From assembly GCA_047629415.1 (NCBI GenBank), contig JBLHWZ010000024.1, positions 1 to 33,715 of the forward strand: a stretch of DNA of 33,715 bases, in the 5' to 3' direction. The notes under the pieces were generated by a model. It had not been told where the DNA came from. It did no database searches and saw only the letters and a list, made by a program, of their open reading frames with translations. The stretch comes from CBDUJZ01 sp047629415. Lineage in GTDB: Bacteria; Myxococcota_A; Bradymonadia; REDH01. Positions within the stretch are counted from its first letter, which is position 1; each line of letters starts with the position of its first letter. Position numbers and translations under genes: made by a program. Of the stretch, positions 23,484-31,900 are shown piece by piece.

Positions 23484-25510
23484 TAGAGGCCCTCGATGGT
23501 TAGCTCGCCGAGGTAGTCACCGGCGTCCCCGAGAAAGCCGAAGACTCGAATCGTATAGATTCCGGGCGTGTCGATCAGGACCTCGATCTCCTCGTCGCCG
23601 GCAGTCTCGGAAAACGCTACCACGAGCCCATCTTCGTCGTAGAGTTCGATGTCGAGGTCGGTGCTGAGTGAGTCGAAGACGAGCAGGAACGTTACAAGCG
23701 CATCGTCGGTTACTTCAAAGGCTAAGTAGTCGTCGTCGTCGGGGCAGATGCTGCCCTCGATAGCATCGCCTGCCTCGATGATTCTCGGGTCATCCAAGCT
23801 GTCGTCTGGCTCGAATACGTCGTCGACACAACAGGCGGCGTCCTCCACCAAGACCGACAAATTGTATGGATTCTCCGCGCCGGAGTAGCCCAGTACGGCG
23901 AGCGTCACCGTATCAGTCTCCGTCGCGCACCACGAGACGAACTCCTCGTTTGCCGAGCTTTCGCTAACGGCGATGATGGCTTCGTCACCGGCTAATAGGA
24001 AGAGGTCCAGGTCGCCATCGACGTGCTGGAATCCATCGAGCAGCGCGAGAATCTCTGTGCCGGCCTCGACTGAGATTTGGAAGAAGTCGAGGTCGTCCGC
24101 GCAGATCTGGCCGGCGTAGTCACCGGTGGCCACGTCGGTCGCCTCTGCTGGAGAGTCGTTCTCCTCGAACTCGTCATCGAGGCAGTCTCCGCCGGACTCT
24201 CCGCACACGGCGTCAACGGGACCACATGCCTCGATGGCGAGTCCGTCTGCCGTGACGAGTTGCCCGCATTCGCCGTCACCGCATCCGGTGTCACAGGTCG
24301 ATGTGCATCGTCCGCCGGTTGGTGTGCTCGCGCATACACCGGTCTCGCATTGAGCGGAGGACGTGCAAACTCCGCAGAGCGGCACGGCTACAACATCGTC
24401 TCCTTGTGCCGCGAAGAAGCGCGTCAGGTCAGACTCTGTTGTGTGGTCGCAGCTCGTCCCAGAGTCATCATCGTTGTCCGTGGCGCTGACGACGGTGAAC
24501 ACCAGTCGTTCCTCTCCATCGGCCAAGTCAAACGGTGGAATCGTACAGCTCCAGCGTCCACCGGCGGCCGCGTCGCACGGGCGTTGTTCGAAGACCGTCA
24601 GATCATACTCCTCTTCGTCGGTGCTCTCGTCTGTGGTCCAGTAGACGATCGGGGCATCTCGGACCCCGCGGTCGTCAGACACATTTACGAGGAGTTCGTA
24701 TCCGGTGGTCGACGTAATCGTGTCGCCCTTTCCTGGGGACTCAATCGTCACGCTCGGCGCGGTGCCCGGACAATCCTCTCGAGTTTCTACGCGCAGAATA
24801 ACTACGAAGAGATGTTCTGTAGCTGCGTGATCGCCGTCGTCGGCAGAGAAACCGATTTCCCAGCGCCGCGAGGCGTCCACTTGGTCCGGGGATGGGCACC
24901 ACTCAAAGCTCGCGCTCTTCTCAGCCGTCTGCGACAGGTCTGCGCCGCTCGGCAAGCTGGTCGTCGCCTCAATAAGTACGTCGCCGGAATCATCGTCTCG
25001 GACCTCAATGTCGAAGCTGACGCAGGGAGACCGGGTGAGGTCGAAAGTGCCGCCTGCGCCCGGGCTTAGGAAGATAGGCGCCGAGGAGGCGCCAGGCTCG
25101 ACGGTGATCCGAGCGGACTGCGAGGAGTCGCCCGCGGACGAGGAGATCGTAAACTGAAAGTCGTGCGCTCCGACGTGGCTCGCCAGCGGAGTGAACACAA
25201 ACTCGCCCCCAGTCGCTGTGCCACCAATCGTCGCGGCCAAGTCGAGGCCTGGTAGTTCGGGGCCCTCGAACGCGTAGCTCAGCGTCAGACCATCCGGGTT
25301 GTCTACGGAGAGCGCGACTCGTGCGGTCTCACCAACCGCGAGGCTCGTATTGGCGACCGGTAGAAGCGAGGCTGCGTTGTCGGTCACGGCCGCGCCGTCT
25401 TCACCGCCGCAGCCTACGAACGCTGGGGTAAGCGCCACCAGTACAAGGCACGCGGTCGAGGCGAGGGTGAAAAGCGGGCGGGCGATGCGGTTCTGCGGCG
25501 AGGTGTTCAT
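23483..25510 (-). CDS. Large lipoprotein with Ig-like, Cys-rich and two PPC domains
   Basis: I chose the start at 25510, which gives a signal ending in FVGC (Cys34) and a 675-aa product; an in-frame start 96 bases upstream would add an unlikely n-region. Order: an Ig/cadherin-like beta domain (about 60-140), further beta-sandwich stretches, then a Cys-rich stretch with CGVCTSSAQCETGVC-type spacing. Two pre-peptidase C-terminal (PPC) domains follow, each introduced by a DD(E/V)FE(E/P)(N/D)D motif. PPC domains are typical of secreted proteases and surface proteins of Myxococcota. No catalytic domain is evident. It probably acts in surface binding, perhaps with the metzincin-like protein from the same operon. 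Confidence 0.85.
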   Translation of the reverse strand: MNTSPQNRIARPLFTLASTACLVLVALTPAFVGCGGEDGAAVTDNAASLLPVANTSLAVGETARVALSVDNPDGLTLSYAFEGPELPGLDLAATIGGTATGGEFVFTPLASHVGAHDFQFTISSSAGDSSQSARITVEPGASSAPIFLSPGAGGTFDLTRSPCVSFDIEVRDDDSGDVLIEATTSLPSGADLSQTAEKSASFEWCPSPDQVDASRRWEIGFSADDGDHAATEHLFVVILRVETREDCPGTAPSVTIESPGKGDTITSTTGYELLVNVSDDRGVRDAPIVYWTTDESTDEEEYDLTVFEQRPCDAAAGGRWSCTIPPFDLADGEERLVFTVVSATDNDDDSGTSCDHTTESDLTRFFAAQGDDVVAVPLCGVCTSSAQCETGVCASTPTGGRCTSTCDTGCGDGECGQLVTADGLAIEACGPVDAVCGESGGDCLDDEFEENDSPAEATDVATGDYAGQICADDLDFFQISVEAGTEILALLDGFQHVDGDLDLFLLAGDEAIIAVSESSANEEFVSWCATETDTVTLAVLGYSGAENPYNLSVLVEDAACCVDDVFEPDDSLDDPRIIEAGDAIEGSICPDDDDYLAFEVTDDALVTFLLVFDSLSTDLDIELYDEDGLVVAFSETAGDEEIEVLIDTPGIYTIRVFGFLGDAGDYLGELTIEGL

Positions 25511-25792
25511 AGCGCTAGCCTGTAGGCGGGTCGTAGCTTTGAACGCAAGTGCGCGGGGGTTGAGCGGGCGATCGTTTCCTAGTGAGAGCATGCCGCTCTG
25601 CGTCAAACCCCACGATAGAGCGGCGGTCGGGACATCGTGAGACCAAGGAGGAGTGCCGCTGCAGCGGAGCGAACTGGGCGGAACTGGGCGGAACGGGGCC
25701 AGAGTGAGCGGAAGTGAGCCGAAGTGAGACGACTAGAGTGGGGCACGACGTTAGAGTCGTCTCGGAATGGTCGTGCCGATGCCGGTGTTGTA
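25511..25792. other. Divergent intergenic region, 282 bp
   Basis: This stretch separates the - strand lipoprotein operon from the + strand phosphoesterase gene and must hold promoters for both. No clear -35/-10 or -24/-12 pair was found. Its notable content is the array of 10-bp repeats at 25671-25730. Confidence 0.6.
25671..25730. repeat. Six-unit array of degenerate 10-bp tandem repeats
   Basis: Consecutive decamers starting at 25671 are GAACTGGGCG twice, GAACGGGGCC, AGAGTGAGCG, GAAGTGAGCC and GAAGTGAGAC. The consensus is roughly GAASTGRGCG. The period equals about one helical turn, and the array is upstream of a likely start at 25793. Confidence 0.75.
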
Positions 25793-26881
25793 ATGCTCCG
25801 TCGCCCCCCCCCCTGGCGCGCTATTCTCCCCGTACCACTCATCGCCGTCGCGGCCTCGCTACCAGCGGTCTGCCTTAGCCTAGCGTGGGCATCGTCGAAC
25901 GAACATCGCAGGTCGCTGCTTGCGGCGGCGGCGTTGTCTGTCTGGACGACGACCTTGCCCGTGGTTCTTTTTACGCTGGGGCCCTTCGCCTGCGCGAGTG
26001 TTCTCTACGTCGCGGCGTGGACGGTCCCCGGTGTGCTGTCGATCGCGGCCTATCGAGCGAAAGCTTTTTCGCACACGTTAGCGGCGGGTCTGCTCGCTCT
26101 GGCGTTGGCGATCTCTCTCGCCTGGGGTGCGTGGGTCGAGCCGAGGCGTCTGGAGATCACCACGCATGTCGTGCCAGTCGATGAGGCGCCGCCTGGGTCT
26201 CAGACTCGGCTGGTCCTGCTCGCCGACATTCAGGCGGAGGAACTTGGGAGCTACGAACGAGCGATGTTTGCGGCCGTCGCAGATCTGGACGCCGATGTGA
26301 TCTTGATCGGAGGCGACATCGCTCAGAACCCCGCAGACGAAGCGGATCGGGCGGCGCTCTGGGGAGGTCTTCAGGAGTTGGCGGCCGGTATTCCAGTTTT
26401 CTACGTGCAGGGCGACGTGGACGGCCCAGCACCTCCGCCAGCTCCGGTGGCGAACCTCAACGACACAGAGCGCGTGCTTGTCCAGTGGCCATGGATTCGT
26501 TTTGTAGGCAGGAGCCTGCAGGAGTCTCGCGTTCAATTGCGATCGGCGGACGCCGAAGCCGCGGACCTGTTTTCGGGGCTTACGGTCGTGCTCGGGCATG
26601 CTCCAGATTTTGTGATCCCCGTCGTCGAAGGTGACCTTGAATTCGATGGGCTCCTGCTCGCCGGACACACGCACGGCGGCCAGCTGCAGATTCCATTCTT
26701 TGGGCCGCCGGTCACGCTCTCGCATGTTCGCCGGGACGTTGCGGGAGGTGGTCTCCATCGGTTCGGAGCTGCGCGAGTTGTTGTCAGCCGCGGAATTGGA
26801 ATGGAGCGGGGGCAGGCGCCGCGTGTCCGCTTCAACTGCCGCCCTGAGATCGTGGTTTTTGATCTAGTCGGCCCTCAGTGA
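25793..26881 (+). CDS. Membrane-anchored calcineurin-like phosphoesterase with altered metal ligands
   Basis: The ATG at 25793 gives 362 aa; a GTG start at 25724 is possible but would lie at the end of the repeat array. The N-terminus has about four hydrophobic segments (roughly 11-32, 42-66, 66-86, 96-113). The rest follows the metallophosphoesterase order: LLADIQ (142-147), LIGGDI (171-176), VQGDVDG (205-211), VLGHAPDF (266-273) and AGHTHGGQ (290-297). The usual DxH is DxQ (Q147) and the usual GNH(D/E) is GDVD, so two expected metal- or phosphate-binding residues are missing while GD, GH and GHxH remain. This may be a subfamily-wide variant. A run of ten C bases lies in codons 4-7. Confidence 0.85.
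   Translation: MLRRPPPWRAILPVPLIAVAASLPAVCLSLAWASSNEHRRSLLAAAALSVWTTTLPVVLFTLGPFACASVLYVAAWTVPGVLSIAAYRAKAFSHTLAAGLLALALAISLAWGAWVEPRRLEITTHVVPVDEAPPGSQTRLVLLADIQAEELGSYERAMFAAVADLDADVILIGGDIAQNPADEADRAALWGGLQELAAGIPVFYVQGDVDGPAPPPAPVANLNDTERVLVQWPWIRFVGRSLQESRVQLRSADAEAADLFSGLTVVLGHAPDFVIPVVEGDLEFDGLLLAGHTHGGQLQIPFFGPPVTLSHVRRDVAGGGLHRFGAARVVVSRGIGMERGQAPRVRFNCRPEIVVFDLVGPQ
25804..25813 (+). repeat. C10 homopolymer inside the start of the phosphoesterase gene
   Basis: Ten consecutive C bases encode part of R4-P5-P6-P7 when translation starts at 25793. A change by one base would shift the frame and stop translation early. Such tracts are typical contingency loci and also typical sites of sequencing error. 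Confidence 0.9.
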
Positions 26882-26931
26882 GAGGTCGCTTCAGCGCGCA
26901 CCACTAGCAATCCGGATCGGGCTTTGTTCAA

Positions 26932-27789
26932 GTGCGTGGAGTGTCATCGAACCCTCACATATCTCACCGCATCGTGCGTCGAGCCTCCGATCCTAGCGCG
27001 GAGGTCTTGGATGCGGTTGCGGTGGAAGAGCCGCTTGAGATTCGCCTTGGGTTCCAACTCGGTAGCTCGCCAGTGCGCCGCTCCATCGCGGTGACTATGC
27101 GAACTCCGGGCCACGACGCTGAACTGGCGGTGGGGTTCCTCGTTGGCGAGGGGCTGCTCTCCAAGGCGTCTACGGTGACCGACGTTCGCCCGTGCAACGA
27201 CGACCCGACCGTCGAGGGCGCCCAGAACGTGATCCGCGTGGACGTCGAGAATCCGAACACGGAGGCGCTCAGTCGCCTCGACCGCAACTTCTATACGACC
27301 TCCAGTTGTGGGGTCTGCGGCAAGGCGAGCATCGACGCGATCGCCGTTCCTGTGCTGCATGTGGACGCGAACTTCACCGTCGATTCGGAGCTCATACCTG
27401 GGTTGCCTGCGCGCCTTCGGAGTGCTCAGACGGCGTTCCTGGCAACCGGCGGCATTCATGGCGCAGGCCTCTTCGACGAAGGCGGGACCTTGCTTCTTGT
27501 TCGCGAGGACGTGGGGCGGCACAACGCGCTCGACAAGATCGTTGGGAGGCTCTTCCTCGATGGTGAACTCCCCGCCAGCGGACGCCTGCTCTTGCTCAGC
27601 GGTCGAGCCAGCTTCGAGTTGATCCAGAAGGCGCTCGTCGCGGGCATCCGCTTCATCGCTGCGGTGGGGGCTCCTTCCACGCTGGCGATCGACCTCGCTG
27701 CGAGGCATGACGCGACTCTGGTCGGATTCGTCCGAGATGGCGGTTACAACATTTACTCTGGCGCCGATCGCATCACGGCCCCACGCTGA
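26932..27789 (+). CDS. fdhD: FdhD sulfurtransferase for molybdoenzyme maturation
   Basis: The 285-aa product (GTG start; another GTG three codons later is possible) has the FdhD hallmarks. These are EEPLEIRLG, the long TMRTPGHDAELAVGFLVGEG stretch, YTTSSCGVCGKAS with the essential cysteines C126 and C129, and VREDVGRHNALDKIVG. FdhD takes sulfur from IscS-type desulfurase and transfers it to the bis-MGD molybdenum cofactor before insertion into formate-dehydrogenase-type enzymes. The target is clearly the molybdoenzyme gene that starts 5 bp downstream. Confidence 0.96.
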   Translation: MRGVSSNPHISHRIVRRASDPSAEVLDAVAVEEPLEIRLGFQLGSSPVRRSIAVTMRTPGHDAELAVGFLVGEGLLSKASTVTDVRPCNDDPTVEGAQNVIRVDVENPNTEALSRLDRNFYTTSSCGVCGKASIDAIAVPVLHVDANFTVDSELIPGLPARLRSAQTAFLATGGIHGAGLFDEGGTLLLVREDVGRHNALDKIVGRLFLDGELPASGRLLLLSGRASFELIQKALVAGIRFIAAVGAPSTLAIDLAARHDATLVGFVRDGGYNIYSGADRITAPR

Positions 27790-27794
27790 GGACC

Positions 27795-30086
27795 ATGTCG
27801 AACGAAAGATCCAAAGTTCCAGGCGCCGAGCCTCCGCCCGTGTTGCTCAATCTTGAGCTCAGTGATCCAGCGGAGTCCGCTGGCGGTTGGGGCGCGATCA
27901 AGTCGACGACCCTCCATGTTCAGGAGGAGGCCGGAGTAGTGCGAGGCTCCAAAGCGTTGCTGAAAGTGAACCAGGAGGACGGCTTCGACTGTCCCGGTTG
28001 CGCTTGGCCGGAGCCTTCGAACCGCACGCATTTTGAGTTCTGCGAGAACGGCGCCAAGGCGATCGCCAGCGAGACCACCACCGAGCGCGCTGGCCGAGCA
28101 TTCTTCGCGAAGCATTCAGTGAAGGAGTTGCTCGCCTGGACGGACCGAGACCTCAATCGAGCCGGTCGTCTGACGGAGCCGATGATCTGGCGGACCGGTG
28201 CGAGCCACTACGAACCTCTCTCGTGGGAAGACGCTTTCGAGGCGATAGCTGGTGCGCTCAACGCTCTCGATACGCCCGATGAGGCGGTCTTCTATACCTC
28301 CGGCCGGACCAGCAACGAGGCAGCGTTTCTCTATCAACTCTTCGTTCGAGATTTCGGCACAAACAATCTTCCGGACTGCTCAAATATGTGCCACGAATCG
28401 AGTGGCACTGGACTCACGGAGACGATCGGGATCGGCAAAGGGACTGTGCACTTGGAGGATTTTAGAGAGTCGGATTTGGTCCTCGTGATCGGTCAGAACC
28501 CGGGCACAAATCACCCGCGGATGCTGACGACACTACAGGCGGCTAAGCGAAACGGAACGGAGATTGTTTCGGTTAATCCTCTACGCGAAGCCGGCCTCGT
28601 CGCGTTCAATCATCCCCAGGAGGCAAAGGCGATGCTCGGGCTCGGCGACTCGACCCTGGCCTCCACCTTCGTGCCGGTTCGAATCAACGGTGACGTCGCG
28701 TTCCTCAACGGCGTAATGAAGGCAATGCTGGAGTTGGACGCGTCTGGCGCGCCGGGCATCGACCATGAGTTCATTCGCGAGCGAACCAGTGGTTTTGATG
28801 GGTTCGCAGCTGGAATTCGAGAAGCCACATGGTCAGATCTCGCTGTGGGAGCAGGTGTTGGCGAAGACGCGATGCGCGAGCTCGGCGCCAAGTGCCTGGC
28901 CTCGGAGGCCACGATCATCTGTTGGGCGATGGGTCTGACGCAGCACGAGAACGGCGTCGCAAACGTGCAGTCTGTGGTGAACCTGCTGCTGCTCGGCGGC
29001 CACTTTGGTCGGCCCGGCGCTGGCGCGTGCCCAGTGCGCGGTCACAGCAACGTGCAAGGAGATCGCACAGTCGGCATCTGGGAGCGGCCTCCCCAGGCGT
29101 TCCTAGACCGGCTCGAAAACCACTTCGGGATTCGAGCCCCGCGTGAACACGGATACGACGTCATCGCCGCGATTGAAGCGATGCACGCGGGCAAGGCCAA
29201 GGTGTTCTTCGCGATGGGCGGCAACTTCCTCTCCGCCTCACCAGACACGCACTACACCGCCGAAGCGTTGCAGAGCTGTGAGATGACAGTGGCGGTGTCG
29301 ACGAAGCTAAATCGAGGTCACCTCGTAGCGGGAAAGACCGCGATCATCCTGCCTTGTATTGGCCGGACGGAGGTCGATAGCACCGGTTCGAAGAAGCAGC
29401 TGGTGTCTGTTGAGAACTCGATGGGCTACGTGCACGCCTCACGTGGACTGCTCAAGCCCGCATCGAAGCGCCTCCTCTCCGAACCGGCTATCGTCGCAGG
29501 CCTCGCCAAGGCCACGTTGGGGCAATCGGAAGTGCCCTGGGATGACCTGATCTCCGACTACGCAACTACTCGGGATGGCATTGAAAAATGTGTGCCTGGA
29601 TTCCAACAATACAACGAACGTCTAAATGTCGGAGGGTTCTACCTGCCGAATGGCGTGCATGAGGGCGAGTTCCCGACTGATACAGGGAAGGCGAAGTTCA
29701 CGGCTCACGCAGCGCCGTCGATGGAGATGGTGCCTGGTGAACTGCTGATGATGACCGTGCGATCGCACGACCAGTACAACACGACGGTCTACGGAAATGA
29801 CGATCGCTACCGAGGGGTTCGTAAGGAGCGCCGGGTGATCTTCATGGCTGAAGCTGACATCGCCGAGCGTGGACTTCGGGCGGAGCAACCGGTCGACATT
29901 AGCTCGCACTTTGGTGGCCGAGAGCGGCGGGTCGAGAACTTCTTGGTTGTGCCTTACGAGATTCCACTGGGATGCTGCGCGACCTATTTCCCTGAGACGA
30001 ACCCTTTGGTGCCGATCGACCAATTCGCGAAGGGGAGTCGGACCCCCGCGAGCAAGTCGGTACGCGTGCGAGTACACGCGCGCTGA
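27795..30086 (+). CDS. YdeP-type molybdopterin oxidoreductase alpha subunit (FdhF-like)
   Basis: The 763-aa product is a full-length member of the YdeP branch (TIGR01701-type) of the DMSO-reductase superfamily. The N-terminal GFDCPGCAWPEP with C66 and C69, and C83 in EFCENGAKA, are characteristic. CSNMCHESSGTGLTET (195-210) provides the usual molybdenum-site neighbourhood. Later segments include GQNPGTNHPRML, ICWAMGLTQHENG and NVQGDRTVGIWERP, and finally a molybdopterin-binding domain with MTVRSHDQYNTT. E. coli YdeP contributes to acid resistance; the substrate is not known. No signal peptide is seen, so it is cytoplasmic. Its last codons, VRVHAR, lie inside a repeated sequence that continues beyond the stop. 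Confidence 0.95.
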   Translation: MSNERSKVPGAEPPPVLLNLELSDPAESAGGWGAIKSTTLHVQEEAGVVRGSKALLKVNQEDGFDCPGCAWPEPSNRTHFEFCENGAKAIASETTTERAGRAFFAKHSVKELLAWTDRDLNRAGRLTEPMIWRTGASHYEPLSWEDAFEAIAGALNALDTPDEAVFYTSGRTSNEAAFLYQLFVRDFGTNNLPDCSNMCHESSGTGLTETIGIGKGTVHLEDFRESDLVLVIGQNPGTNHPRMLTTLQAAKRNGTEIVSVNPLREAGLVAFNHPQEAKAMLGLGDSTLASTFVPVRINGDVAFLNGVMKAMLELDASGAPGIDHEFIRERTSGFDGFAAGIREATWSDLAVGAGVGEDAMRELGAKCLASEATIICWAMGLTQHENGVANVQSVVNLLLLGGHFGRPGAGACPVRGHSNVQGDRTVGIWERPPQAFLDRLENHFGIRAPREHGYDVIAAIEAMHAGKAKVFFAMGGNFLSASPDTHYTAEALQSCEMTVAVSTKLNRGHLVAGKTAIILPCIGRTEVDSTGSKKQLVSVENSMGYVHASRGLLKPASKRLLSEPAIVAGLAKATLGQSEVPWDDLISDYATTRDGIEKCVPGFQQYNERLNVGGFYLPNGVHEGEFPTDTGKAKFTAHAAPSMEMVPGELLMMTVRSHDQYNTTVYGNDDRYRGVRKERRVIFMAEADIAERGLRAEQPVDISSHFGGRERRVENFLVVPYEIPLGCCATYFPETNPLVPIDQFAKGSRTPASKSVRVRVHAR

Positions 30087-30155
30087 GAGCAAGTCTCCAC
30101 GCGTGCGAGTACACGCGCGCGGGGGGCGATGCGGGTGTGAGTTCACGGGCGCTGA
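30062..30155 (+). repeat. Three-copy repeat at the 3' end of the molybdoenzyme gene
   Basis: A 22-bp sequence at 30062-30083 recurs exactly at 30099-30120, and a degenerate copy (about 18 of 23 matches) is at 30133-30155. Each of the first two contains CGCGTG and CACGCG as inverted arms around 6 nt, so each can form a small hairpin. The first copy includes the end of the coding region up to the TGA stop. The other two are non-coding. Confidence 0.85.
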
Positions 30156-30246
30156 ACGAGCTCGCCCACCCGCCGCGCTCATCCGAGACTTCCGATGTGA
30201 TAAACAGTTCGCCTTCGCAAATAGCTAAACGTCTGAGAGACCCCCT

Positions 30247-30891
30247 ATGAATACTGACTTTTCGATTGAACTCTCCGCCTGGAAGTCCGGCGACCCGATC
30301 CCTGCCCGCTATGCCTTCGGAAAGCCGGGCGAAGATGGCCCGTTCGCGACCAGCGACAACGTCAATCCCGGCGTCAGTTGGGCCAACGCTCCAGCAGGGA
30401 CCAAGTCGTTCGCCGTGCTTTGCTACGACCCGGACGTACCGTCGGTTGGCGATGACGTGAACCAGGAAGGGAAAACTGTACCGGCTGATCTGGCGCGGGT
30501 CGACTTCTACCACTGGGTTCTCGTCGACATTCCGACGAGCATCTCCAGAATTGAGGAGGGCGCTGTCTCGAACGGCGTCATTGCTGGGGGAAAGCCCGTC
30601 GGCCAATCGAAGTTCGGCCTCATCGGTGCCAACTCGTACACAGATTGGTTCGCCGGCGACCCTGACATGGGCGGACGATACGGCAACTATGATGGGCCGT
30701 GCCCGCCGTGGAACGACAGCATCAAGCATCGCTACTATTTCGAGGTCCATGCGCTCGACGTGGAGACGCTTCACTTGCCCGCGAGCGGAGAGTTCACCGG
30801 CCCCGAAGCTGCCGCGGCGGTCGCCAAACATTCGCTGGCGAAGGCCTCCCATGTGGGAACCTATTCGATGAACCCGGCCGTCCCCGCCTAG
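30247..30891 (+). CDS. YbhB/YbcL (PEBP, Raf-kinase-inhibitor-like) protein
   Basis: The 214-aa protein has the PEBP ligand-pocket motifs YDPDVP (60-65) and FYHWVL (87-92), and NYDGPCPPWND near residue 150, all in the bacterial YbhB/YbcL order. No signal peptide is visible, so it is cytoplasmic. It is longer than the typical 160-180 aa because of an insertion around VGDDVNQEGKTVPADLARV (67-85), a feature also seen in a known subgroup. It stands alone: 160 bp from the molybdoenzyme gene, convergent with the radical SAM gene. Confidence 0.93.
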   Translation: MNTDFSIELSAWKSGDPIPARYAFGKPGEDGPFATSDNVNPGVSWANAPAGTKSFAVLCYDPDVPSVGDDVNQEGKTVPADLARVDFYHWVLVDIPTSISRIEEGAVSNGVIAGGKPVGQSKFGLIGANSYTDWFAGDPDMGGRYGNYDGPCPPWNDSIKHRYYFEVHALDVETLHLPASGEFTGPEAAAAVAKHSLAKASHVGTYSMNPAVPA

Positions 30892-30916
30892 TGCGCGACG
30901 TTTCCGTCGGGCGAGA

Positions 30917-31849
30917 CTACTCCAGTCGTTTCAGCGGCTGGAACTCGTCATCGCCGAAGATCTCGACGTAGTCCGCGCGGGCTCCTCCGCAGCGATGGCG
31001 CATGTCGCAGCCGTCGCAGCGTGGGAAGTAGAGACCACCCTCGATCGGGGACTCCTCCAGCATGAACGAATAGCCGCCGGGATTACACACGAGCAACTCT
31101 AGATCCGGAGCGAAGAACAAACACCGCTCGTAGCCTGGCAGCATCGTACATGGAGGTGTGTGTAGCGATGAGATGAAGTCCGAAAGCTCCGACAGGCCCA
31201 GGTTCGATGCGGCCGCGATGTGTGGAACTGTCTCGGAGATTCGCGGCACCTCGCGGCGGACGGACTCGTCCGATCGGTCGGTCGCTGACATGAGCCAGAG
31301 ATTGAATCGGTAGAGCCCCTCCGCGTGGAAGAACCGGACCATTTCGGGGATTTCATCCGCGTTGCTTCGGTAGACAAGAATGTCACCCTCCATCAGTAGG
31401 CCTGACCCTCGGATGTTCTCGATGCCCCGAATCATGGCGTCAAAACAGCCCGGCGTCTGGGTGAGCCTGTCGTGGGTCTCCGCAGTCGGCCCTTTGATGG
31501 CGAAGTTGACCTCGGTCAGCCCGGCGCCGACCAGTTTCTCGACGAGTCTTGGGTACGAGAGCATCATGCCGTTCGTCTGCAGCTTGATCGTTTCGTATCC
31601 TAGTGATGACGCGGCTTTCACCATCATCGCCACATCGCGACGCATTGTCGGCTCGCCGCCGCCCAGCCAGAACTTGGTCGCGCCGGCCTTCCGCCCGTTC
31701 TCCAGTGCGATCACCGCCTCCTTAAGCGACATCGAGGAGGAGTCGTCGCCTAGCGAGAAGCAGCCCACACACGAGTTGTTGCACTGGTAGTCCCCAGCGA
31801 TCTCGATCCACGTGACGTTCGGGTCAGCGGGGCGTTTGGCGTTCGTCAT
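30917..31849 (-). CDS. Radical SAM protein with C-terminal Cys cluster (SPASM/twitch-like)
   Basis: I chose the ATG at 31849; an in-frame TTG 48 bases upstream is less likely. The 310-aa protein has the CX3CX2C motif CNNSCVGC (C23, C27, C30) for the SAM-binding 4Fe-4S cluster and the SAM-contact GGGEP (63-67). The C-terminal region holds six further cysteines (C234, C243, C255, C278, C281, C287), the last three in CDGCDMRHRCGG, as expected for an auxiliary iron-sulfur cluster of the SPASM/twitch type. Such proteins modify peptides or assist enzyme maturation. No precursor peptide or cognate partner is seen next to it, so the substrate is unknown. Confidence 0.92.
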   Translation of the reverse strand: MTNAKRPADPNVTWIEIAGDYQCNNSCVGCFSLGDDSSSMSLKEAVIALENGRKAGATKFWLGGGEPTMRRDVAMMVKAASSLGYETIKLQTNGMMLSYPRLVEKLVGAGLTEVNFAIKGPTAETHDRLTQTPGCFDAMIRGIENIRGSGLLMEGDILVYRSNADEIPEMVRFFHAEGLYRFNLWLMSATDRSDESVRREVPRISETVPHIAAASNLGLSELSDFISSLHTPPCTMLPGYERCLFFAPDLELLVCNPGGYSFMLEESPIEGGLYFPRCDGCDMRHRCGGARADYVEIFGDDEFQPLKRLE

Positions 31850-31900
31850 TTGGTGACCGGTAAAGAGCAGTGACGAGGCGATCCTCGTCGGCTCCAACCC

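Noticed and set aside
24077..25069. A 330-codon + strand open frame opposite the Ig/PPC lipoprotein
   Set aside because: The minus-strand frame carries a signal peptide, PPC motifs and Cys-rich modules, so this is a shadow.
29899..30852. A 317-codon minus-strand open frame spanning the end of the molybdoenzyme gene and the PEBP gene
   Set aside because: It covers two convincing + strand genes and a repeat region; its sequence shows no domain.
30894..30910. Small hairpin (CGACG-TTTC-CGTCG) between the convergent PEBP and radical SAM genes as a terminator
   Set aside because: The stem is only five pairs and there is no T-run on either strand.
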